From Ferrovibrio sp035304305 (lineage in GTDB: Bacteria > Pseudomonadota > Alphaproteobacteria > Ferrovibrionales > Ferrovibrionaceae), in NCBI RefSeq assembly GCF_035304305.1, contig NZ_DATGQG010000133.1, positions 1 through 20,621 of the forward strand: a DNA stretch of 20,621 nt, written 5' to 3'. Position 1 is the stretch's first letter. Every line of letters starts with the position of its first letter. This document shows, one piece after another, positions 15,753-20,621 of the stretch. Both the position numbers and the translations under genes were made by a program. The notes below the pieces were generated by a model. The model saw nothing but the letters and a program-made list of their open reading frames with translations, ran no database searches and was not told where the DNA came from.

Positions 15753-15984
15753 GGCCGAGGAAACGATCGACGTCCGCTTCGTCGCGCCGCCAATGCGCAA
15801 TGCCCTGATCCTGGGCAATGCGATGCGGCTCAGTCTGGGCGAGGCGCTTCTGTTTGTCGACGATCACGATCCGAAGCCGGTGCTGTACCAGCTCAGGAAC
15901 GGCTTCCCCAGTTCCTTCCGGTGGAAATACCGGGCGAAAGGCCCCGATGTCTGGCAGATCTGCATCAGCCGCACAGCCGCCTGA
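15739..15984 (+). CDS. DUF2249-domain small protein
   Basis: An 81-residue protein with the DUF2249 pattern: LSLGEALLFVDDHDPKPVLYQL, then FRWKYRAKGPDVWQICISR. Proteins of this type are frequent near NO and denitrification genes, sometimes fused to hemerythrin or DUF1858 domains, but their activity is unknown. It starts with Met-Cys-Pro-Cys, an N-terminal CxC that could bind metal or form a disulfide. ATG 15739 is preceded by GAGGAGG at 6 bp and lies 14 bp inside the DUF59 gene, so translation of the two is coupled. The longer upstream frame is the shadow of the DUF59 gene. Confidence 0.83.
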   Translation: MCPCKAEETIDVRFVAPPMRNALILGNAMRLSLGEALLFVDDHDPKPVLYQLRNGFPSSFRWKYRAKGPDVWQICISRTAA

Positions 15985-17077
15985 ACCCGCGGTCCGCCGC
16001 GGTCGTATGCTGCGGCGCGGGCTGCTCGCGCTGACCGGCGTAGGCCTCCTTGCCGGCTTCTGCGGCGGGTTGTGGCGACTGGGTCTGGTGCTGCCCCACG
16101 GCGCAGGTCTCGCGCCGCTGCACGGCCCGCTGATGATCGCCGGCATGGGCGCGCTGATCAGCCTGGAGCGAGCGGTGGCGCTTGGTGCCGGCTGGGCCTA
16201 TCTCGGTCCACTGTCCGTTGTGCTCGGCGGCATTCTGCTGCTGGGCGGTGCGCCGGTTCCCGGCATCGCCGCCTGCCTGTTCGCAAGCATCATCCTCGCG
16301 GCGGCCTCCGTACGGATCGCCCGCATCCAGCCGGCGCTGTTCACCTGGACGATGGCGCTGGGCGCCGCGGCATGGATTGCCGGCAATCTCGTCTGGCTTG
16401 CCGCCGGCGACCTCCCCATGGCGGCTGGCTGGTGGCTCGTCTTCCTGATCCTGACCATTGCCGGCGAGCGTCTGGAAATGAGCCGTCTGCTGCCCCCGAA
16501 GCGCGGCGGCACGGCGCTGTTCGTTCTGTCGGCCGTTCTGCTGCTGGCCGGTGCCGGTCTCGGCATGACGGAAGATCTCGGCGCTGCCGCATTCGGCGCC
16601 GGGCTGCTGGCCACGACACTGTGGCTGCTGCGGCACGACATTGCGCGACGCACCATACGCATGCCGGGCCAGACCCGCTTCTTCGGCGTCTGCATGCTCG
16701 CCGGCTATGTCTGGCTCGGCATCGCAGGCCTTGTGCTGCTTGCCCTGCCGCCCGGCCTGCATGCCGTCAGCTATGATGCCGCGCTGCATGCGGTAACCAT
16801 CGGCTTTGTGCTCTCGATGGTGTTCGGCCATGCGCTGATCATCCTTCCGGCCGTCACGGGGCTCACGGTGCGCTACACGCCGATCCTCTACGGGCCGCTC
16901 GCGCTTCTGCATCTCTCGGTCGTCATCCGGCTGCTGGCCGGACTGACCGAAGCCCTGGATCTGCGGGCCGCCAGCGGACCGCTCACGATTCTGGCCATCA
17001 TCGCCTTCGCCGCCTGTATCGCGGCAAGCCGGCCCCGCAAGGCCGGATCCGTCTCCGCTGAACCAAGAACGGCCTAG
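15947..17077 (+). CDS. Polytopic membrane protein, distant NnrS-like, function unknown
   Basis: A 376-residue integral membrane protein with about ten to twelve hydrophobic segments. Conserved-looking motifs are LHGPLMIAGMGALISLERAVAL (His59, Glu74), AGERLEMSR (172-180) and LHAVTIGFVLSMVFGHALIILPAV (His281, His295). The pattern of histidines at helix ends resembles NnrS and could ligate heme or copper; that is inference. ATG 15947 is used because AAAGG lies 6 bp upstream, although it overlaps DUF2249 by 38 bp. ATG 16007 is the alternative and would leave the hydrophobic core intact. It belongs to the DUF59-DUF2249 operon; the radical SAM gene starts 18 bp after it. Confidence 0.78.
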   Translation: MSGRSASAAQPPEPAVRRGRMLRRGLLALTGVGLLAGFCGGLWRLGLVLPHGAGLAPLHGPLMIAGMGALISLERAVALGAGWAYLGPLSVVLGGILLLGGAPVPGIAACLFASIILAAASVRIARIQPALFTWTMALGAAAWIAGNLVWLAAGDLPMAAGWWLVFLILTIAGERLEMSRLLPPKRGGTALFVLSAVLLLAGAGLGMTEDLGAAAFGAGLLATTLWLLRHDIARRTIRMPGQTRFFGVCMLAGYVWLGIAGLVLLALPPGLHAVSYDAALHAVTIGFVLSMVFGHALIILPAVTGLTVRYTPILYGPLALLHLSVVIRLLAGLTEALDLRAASGPLTILAIIAFAACIAASRPRKAGSVSAEPRTA

Positions 17078-17095
17078 CAAAGAGAGAATCTCGCC

Positions 17096-18040
17096 ATGAC
17101 GATCACAGAACGTATCGATGCCATTACGTATATCGAGCCGACCCGCGCCGCCGCCCGGGCGCCGGTGCCGCGCTCGGTGAAAATCGAACTGACGGCCCGC
17201 TGCAACTTCGCCTGCGCCTTCTGTGCGCGCTCGATGCGGCTGCGCGACCAGAAGGACATGGATCGCGGCCTGTTCGAACGGCTGCTCCGCGAGATGCGCG
17301 AGGCCGGAGTGGAGGAGATCGGCGTGTTCTATCTCGGCGAGTCCTTCATGGTGCCGTGGCTGCCGGACGCGATCGCGTTCGCCAAGCACGATTGCGGCTA
17401 CCCCTATGTCTTCCTGACCACAAACGGTTCGCTGGCGACGCCCAAGCGCGTGGAAGCCTGCATGAAGGCAGGTCTGGACTCGCTGAAATTCTCGTACAAC
17501 TACGCCGATACGGCGCAGTTCGTCGATGTGACGCGGGTCAAGGCAAGCTACTTCGACCGGATGAAGCAGAATATCGCCGGCGCGCATGCCGTGCGTGCAG
17601 CCGGCGGCTACAAATGCGGCCTCTATGCATCCTATATCGAATATGACGGCGAACAGGGACGGCGGATGCAGGAAGCTCTTGAGGAAATCCGCCCCTATGT
17701 CGACGAACTCTACGCCCTCCCGCTGTACAACCAGGCCGATCTGGTGCGCGAGGAAGAGGTTGAACGCGGCTGGTCGGCGGTGGCCGGCAACCGCGGCCGG
17801 TCGGGGGCGCTGCGCGATCCGCTGCCCTGCTGGTCGATCTTCACCGAGGGCCATATCACCTGGGACGGCAAGCTCTCGGCCTGCTGTTTCGACCATGATG
17901 GCCGCTTCCATATGGGCGACCTGACCACCGAATCCTTCCTCGATGCCTGGAACTCGCCGAAATTCCAGGCTTTGCGGCAGGCCCATCTGAAGCGGGACGT
18001 CCGCGGAACGGTGTGCGAGAGCTGCACGGTCTACGGCTGA
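17096..18040 (+). CDS. Radical SAM/SPASM-domain protein of unknown substrate
   Basis: A 314-residue radical SAM enzyme. The SAM-cluster motif CNFACAFC is at residues 36-43, followed by a GGE-like YLGES (79-83), LTTNG (107-111) and KFSYNY in the TIM barrel. A short SPASM-type C-terminus has Cys245, a Cys-Cys pair at 263-264 in LSACCFDHDG, then Cys307 and Cys310 (CESC), enough for one auxiliary 4Fe-4S cluster. It is shorter than NirJ-type heme d1 synthesis enzymes and no other nir gene is visible. AAAGAGAG precedes ATG 17096. It ends the DUF59 operon. No obvious ribosomal precursor peptide lies beside it, so the target may be a larger protein or a small molecule. Confidence 0.88.
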   Translation: MTITERIDAITYIEPTRAAARAPVPRSVKIELTARCNFACAFCARSMRLRDQKDMDRGLFERLLREMREAGVEEIGVFYLGESFMVPWLPDAIAFAKHDCGYPYVFLTTNGSLATPKRVEACMKAGLDSLKFSYNYADTAQFVDVTRVKASYFDRMKQNIAGAHAVRAAGGYKCGLYASYIEYDGEQGRRMQEALEEIRPYVDELYALPLYNQADLVREEEVERGWSAVAGNRGRSGALRDPLPCWSIFTEGHITWDGKLSACCFDHDGRFHMGDLTTESFLDAWNSPKFQALRQAHLKRDVRGTVCESCTVYG

Positions 18041-18049
18041 GGGCGGAAT

Positions 18050-18102
18050 TCAGGATAGTTGCGGTGGCACAAAGATAAGCTGTCGACTCGCTTCTATCCT
18101 GA
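18050..18102. repeat. 9-bp inverted repeat enclosing the nnrS promoter box
   Basis: TCAGGATAG (18050-18058) and its exact complement CTATCCTGA (18094-18102) are 35 bp apart. The activator box starts at the very next base after the left arm, and the -10-like TATCCT lies in the right arm. It could be a looped operator, or a coincidence in a 115-bp gap. Confidence 0.5.
18059..18072. promoter_or_regulatory. NNR-type box TTGCGGTGGCACAA upstream of nnrS
   Basis: Dyad with half-sites TTGCG and TTGTG, matching the class seen before the DUF1858 and DUF59 genes. The -10-like TATCCT (18095-18100) is centred 32 bp away. This predicts a start near 18107, about 58 bp before the nnrS ATG, and would drive nnrS plus the hemerythrin gene. 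Confidence 0.68.
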
Positions 18103-18164
18103 CTGCGGCGGCATGGGCTGAGGCGGCGCATGCCGGCCGCAACCTGCAGGAGACAGTGGACAGC

Positions 18165-19379
18165 ATGAGGATGGCATCCTTCGCAATCCGTAATCCGACC
18201 CCGACGGGTGCCAGCCTGCCGCTGCTGCTCCAGAGCGCCTTCCGGCCGTTTTTCCTGCTGGCCGGCCTGCAGGCCAGCGTCTACATCGCGCTCTGGGTGG
18301 CAGCCTGGTTCTTCGGGCTGCCGCTTGGCATGACGCCGGAGCCGCTGCTCTGGCACGGCCATGCGATGGTATTCGGCTTCGCCTCCGCCGCCCTGGCCGG
18401 TTTCCTGCTCACGGCAGTGCCGAACTGGACCGGCATGCCGCCGGTGCGCGGCTGGCGCCTCGGCATGCTGGCCGGTCTCTGGATCGCCGCCCGCATCCTC
18501 GCCCTTTGGCCGGCTGCCATCGAGACGGCCGTTTTCACCGTCGTCGATCTGGCGTTCTGGCCGTTTCTCGCCAGTCTCGTGGCGCCCAGCATCCTGCGCA
18601 GCAACGCGACGCGCAATGGCGTCTTCGTGGTCATCCTCACCGCTCTCTTCCTGACCGATCTGTGCTGGCATCTCCAGGCGCTCGGCATCCGCGACGTCGG
18701 CCGTACCGGTCTGTATGGCGCGCTCGGCCTCTTCATCGTCATGATCGCCATCATCGGCGGGCGGATCGTGCCGGCTTTCACCGTCAACGGCATGCGCGTG
18801 GCCGGGCAGCGGATGGAAATCATCCCGCGGCCGTGGCTCGACCGCGCCGCGCTGATCGCCCTTGCCGCCGGCCTGATCGCCGAAGCCGTCTCGATCCCGG
18901 CCATGCTGCAGGCCGGATTGTTCGCCACCGCCGCCCTGTTGCATCTGCGCCGCTTCCTGCTCTGGCAGTTCTGGCGCACCTGGCGCATTCCCCTCATCTG
19001 GTCGCTGCATCTCGGCTATGCCTGGCTGGTCGTCGGTGTTGGCCTCAAGGCACTGGCGGCGCTGGAATTCGTGCCGCAGGCGGCCGCGCTCCATGCCCTG
19101 GGCGCGGGATGCGTCGGCATCATGGTCCTTGCCGTGATGACGCGGGCCTCGCTGGGCCATAGCGGGCGCCCGCTGGTGGCGCCCCCCAGCGCCGTCGCGG
19201 CCTATGCACTGGTCGGACTGGGTGCCTTGGGGCGGGTGGCCGGCGCCTTCGACCTCGGCACCGTCACCTTCTGGCTCACGGCCGCGTCCGGCATCGTCTG
19301 GGCCGCCGGCTATCTCGTTTACGTGATCGGCTACCTGCCGATTCTCGTCGGACCCCGGGCCGATGGGCGACCCGGCTGA
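18165..19379 (+). CDS. nnrS: NnrS family heme-copper membrane protein
   Basis: A 404-residue protein with about twelve transmembrane segments. NnrS is regulated by NO-responsive factors in denitrifiers and relieves NO stress. Full family signature: SAFRPFFLLAGL (24-35), LLWHGHAMVFGFASAALAGF (61-80, His64/His66), LTAVPNWTG (82-90), GGRIVPAFTVNGMR and a C-terminal MTRASLGHSGRP. The start is ambiguous. GGAG at 18149-18152 is 12 bp from ATG 18165 and 3 bp from GTG 18156, so ATG is preferred and the difference is three residues. It has its own NNR-type box and -10, and the hemerythrin gene follows 24 bp after the stop. Confidence 0.92.
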   Translation: MRMASFAIRNPTPTGASLPLLLQSAFRPFFLLAGLQASVYIALWVAAWFFGLPLGMTPEPLLWHGHAMVFGFASAALAGFLLTAVPNWTGMPPVRGWRLGMLAGLWIAARILALWPAAIETAVFTVVDLAFWPFLASLVAPSILRSNATRNGVFVVILTALFLTDLCWHLQALGIRDVGRTGLYGALGLFIVMIAIIGGRIVPAFTVNGMRVAGQRMEIIPRPWLDRAALIALAAGLIAEAVSIPAMLQAGLFATAALLHLRRFLLWQFWRTWRIPLIWSLHLGYAWLVVGVGLKALAALEFVPQAAALHALGAGCVGIMVLAVMTRASLGHSGRPLVAPPSAVAAYALVGLGALGRVAGAFDLGTVTFWLTAASGIVWAAGYLVYVIGYLPILVGPRADGRPG

Positions 19380-19403
19380 TCCTCTGCCGCGAAAGGAAAT
19401 CCC

Positions 19404-19925
19404 ATGTCAGAAACCGTTATGCCCGCAGGCAGTCCCGAAGCCCGCTCCGTCCCGGAAATGCTGCCGGCCGATCCGGCGGCGCTGATCGATCACATTCTCC
19501 AGCGCTATCACGAAGTCCATCGCCGTGAACTCGACGAGCTGATCGCCGCCGCCCGCCGAGTGGAAACGGTGCATGCCGGGCACCCCGATCTTCCCGATGG
19601 CCTGTCAAAGCTGCTGCAGGACATCAAGCCCGAACTCGACATGCATATGTGCAAGGAGGAGCACATCCTGTTTCCCCTGATGAAACAGGGCGGCAATGCG
19701 ATGATCGGGCAGCCGATCTCGATGATGATGATCGATCACGAGGACCATCTGGCGCTGGGCCGGCTGCTGTACGACATGACGGCGGGCTGTATCGCGCCGC
19801 TCGGCGCCTGCCGTACCTGGCGCGGCCTCTATGACGGCATCCGCAAGCTGCTCGACGATCTGAACGAGCATATCCGGATCGAGAACACGATCCTGTTTCC
19901 GCACTTCTCCGGCCCGGAGAACTAG
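19404..19925 (+). CDS. Hemerythrin-domain protein, short YtfE/NorA/ScdA-like (Fe-S repair or NO binding)
   Basis: A 173-residue cytoplasmic hemerythrin fold related to the di-iron repair proteins YtfE/RIC, ScdA, DnrN and NorA. Candidate iron ligands are His30 in LIDHILQRYH, His81 and the following Glu in MHMCKEEHILFP, His112/His115 in DHEDH, then His156 and Glu160 in NEHIRIENTILFP. The N-terminal ScdA_N domain with its cysteine pair, present in most full-length members (about 220 residues), is absent; only a 25-residue Pro-rich leader precedes the domain. AAAGGAAA lies upstream of ATG 19404. It is probably co-transcribed with nnrS and so part of the NO response. Confidence 0.87.
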   Translation: MSETVMPAGSPEARSVPEMLPADPAALIDHILQRYHEVHRRELDELIAAARRVETVHAGHPDLPDGLSKLLQDIKPELDMHMCKEEHILFPLMKQGGNAMIGQPISMMMIDHEDHLALGRLLYDMTAGCIAPLGACRTWRGLYDGIRKLLDDLNEHIRIENTILFPHFSGPEN

Positions 19926-19926
19926 A

Positions 19927-19944
19927 CGCCCCCGCGGCCGGGCG
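19927..19944. terminator. Weak candidate hairpin between hemerythrin and napC stops
   Basis: CGCCC (19927-19931) and GGGCG (19940-19944) can pair across an 8-base GC loop, directly after the hemerythrin stop and before the convergent napC stop. The stem has only five pairs and no U-run, so this is a positional guess. Confidence 0.25.
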
Positions 19945-19948
19945 GAGA

Positions 19949-20551
19949 TCAGTTCCAGCCCGGCACGCCCGACATGTTGGGCAGGCGGTGCGCGATGCCC
20001 TTGTGGCAGTCGATGCAGGTTTTCTCGCCGCTCAGCAGATGACGCGTGTGCATGATCGCGGCGCGGTTGGACTGCTTGGTCAGGTCCATGGAATCCTCGC
20101 TGTGGCAGTTGCGGCATTCCAGGGAATTGTTCGCCTTCAGGCGCACCCATTCATGCTGGGCCAGTTCGAGGCGCTTATCGAGAAACTTCTCCCGCGTGTT
20201 GATCGTGCCGAAGATCTTGCCCCAGACTTCCTTCGAGGCCTGCATCTTGCGGGCGATCTTGTTGGTCCATTCATGCGGGACATGGCAGTCCGGACAGGAT
20301 GCACGCACCCCCGACCGGTTGGTGAAATGCACGGTCCGCGTCAGTTCCTCATAGACATTGTCCTCCATCTCATGGCACGAGATGCAGAAAGGTTCGGTAT
20401 TGGTGACTTCCAGCGCCGTGTTGAACGCGCCCCAGAAGAGTACGCCGCCGAGAAAGCCGCCCAGGGTAAGAAAACCGAGGCTCAGCGTCGCGGCGGGCGT
20501 CGAGATGATCTTCCATGCCCAAAGAATGAAGGCCTTCAGCCGCGCCCACAT
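19949..20551 (-). CDS. napC: NapC, membrane-anchored tetraheme cytochrome c (NapC/NirT family)
   Basis: Quinol dehydrogenase that passes electrons from the membrane quinol pool to the periplasmic nitrate reductase NapAB. The 200-residue protein has one N-terminal anchor (about 20-42) and four heme c motifs: CISCH (56-60), CPDCH (86-90), CRNCH (146-150) and CIDCH (179-183). This is the normal length and spacing for NapC. ATG 20551 follows GGAG at 9 bp and lies 1 bp after the stop of the upstream gene, recognisable as napB, which separates it from NirT-type homologues. It is the last gene of the nap operon, convergent with the hemerythrin gene. Confidence 0.93.
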   Translation of the reverse strand: MWARLKAFILWAWKIISTPAATLSLGFLTLGGFLGGVLFWGAFNTALEVTNTEPFCISCHEMEDNVYEELTRTVHFTNRSGVRASCPDCHVPHEWTNKIARKMQASKEVWGKIFGTINTREKFLDKRLELAQHEWVRLKANNSLECRNCHSEDSMDLTKQSNRAAIMHTRHLLSGEKTCIDCHKGIAHRLPNMSGVPGWN

Positions 20552-20552
20552 C

Positions 20553-20621
20553 CTAGCGATCTCCCGCGTGACTGATGCCCATCTCGCTCATGTCACGGAA
20601 TGTATTCTCCACCAGCGGCCG
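20553..20621 (-). CDS. napB: NapB C-terminus (partial), diheme subunit of periplasmic nitrate reductase
   Basis: The last 22 codons and the stop of a minus-strand gene that enters from the right edge. The residues read RPLVENTFRDMSEM and on to the end. The PLVENTF segment directly follows the second heme site in NapB proteins. The position immediately before napC (1-bp gap) supports the call. No heme motif lies inside the visible part, so identification rests on the short tail and context. Confidence 0.75.
   Translation of the reverse strand, partial: RPLVENTFRDMSEMGISHAGDR

Noticed and set aside
15965..17986. 673-codon open frame on the minus strand
   Set aside because: It lies opposite the membrane protein and radical SAM genes, both with clear motifs and ribosome sites; its product is low-complexity and Arg/Gln/Gly-rich, typical of antisense frames in GC-rich DNA.
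1..20621. CRISPR arrays, insertion sequences, tRNA or rRNA genes, frameshifted genes
   Set aside because: No regular direct repeats, transposase motifs, tRNA-like cloverleaf or broken reading frames were seen; all main genes are intact except those cut by the window edges.

Overview
The window is GC-rich, gene-dense DNA from a denitrifying Proteobacterium. The clade I nos operon, NNR-type regulator, pseudoazurin and strong G/C third-position bias best fit an alphaproteobacterium. Genus cannot be read from the sequence, and no rRNA or tRNA gene is visible.

Layout. (1) 1-2266, plus strand: the 3' part of an AMP-forming acyl-CoA ligase and a crotonase-family hydratase, a fatty or aromatic acyl-CoA metabolism pair unrelated to the rest. 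(2) 2328-11286, minus strand: a complete, tightly packed nosRZDFYLX operon for nitrous oxide reduction. NosZ has all CuZ and CuA ligands. NosD, NosF, NosY and NosL serve copper-site maturation, and NosR and NosX (ApbE-like flavin transferase) serve electron supply. (3) 11537-13607, plus: a ferritin-like di-iron protein and a divergent NnrS-type membrane protein. (4) 13648-14967: pseudoazurin (minus), divergent from a cysteine-free Crp/Fnr regulator of the NNR/DNR type (plus). (5) 14993-18040: a small three-cysteine DUF1858 protein (minus), divergent from a four-gene plus-strand operon: DUF59/MIP18-like protein, DUF2249 protein, a polytopic membrane protein and a radical SAM/SPASM protein. (6) 18165-19925: canonical NnrS and a short hemerythrin-domain protein related to the YtfE/NorA/ScdA repair family. 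(7) 19949-20621, minus: tetraheme NapC and the last codons of NapB, so a nap operon enters from the right.

How it fits together. Nitrate reduction (Nap) and N2O reduction (Nos) flank a block that looks dedicated to sensing and surviving nitric oxide. No nitrite or NO reductase is inside the window. Five 14-bp Crp/Fnr-type dyads lie in the intergenic gaps, each about 32-34 bp (centre to centre) from a -10-like hexamer, the geometry expected for activation from -41.5. Four are of a TTGYG-N4-SRCAA class and face pseudoazurin, the DUF1858 gene, the DUF59 operon and nnrS-hemerythrin. The fifth, before nosR, is of the classic TTGAT (FNR/FixK-like) type. The most interesting content is this putative regulon, which ties several poorly characterised small proteins and a radical SAM enzyme to nitrosative stress or Fe-S/heme maintenance.
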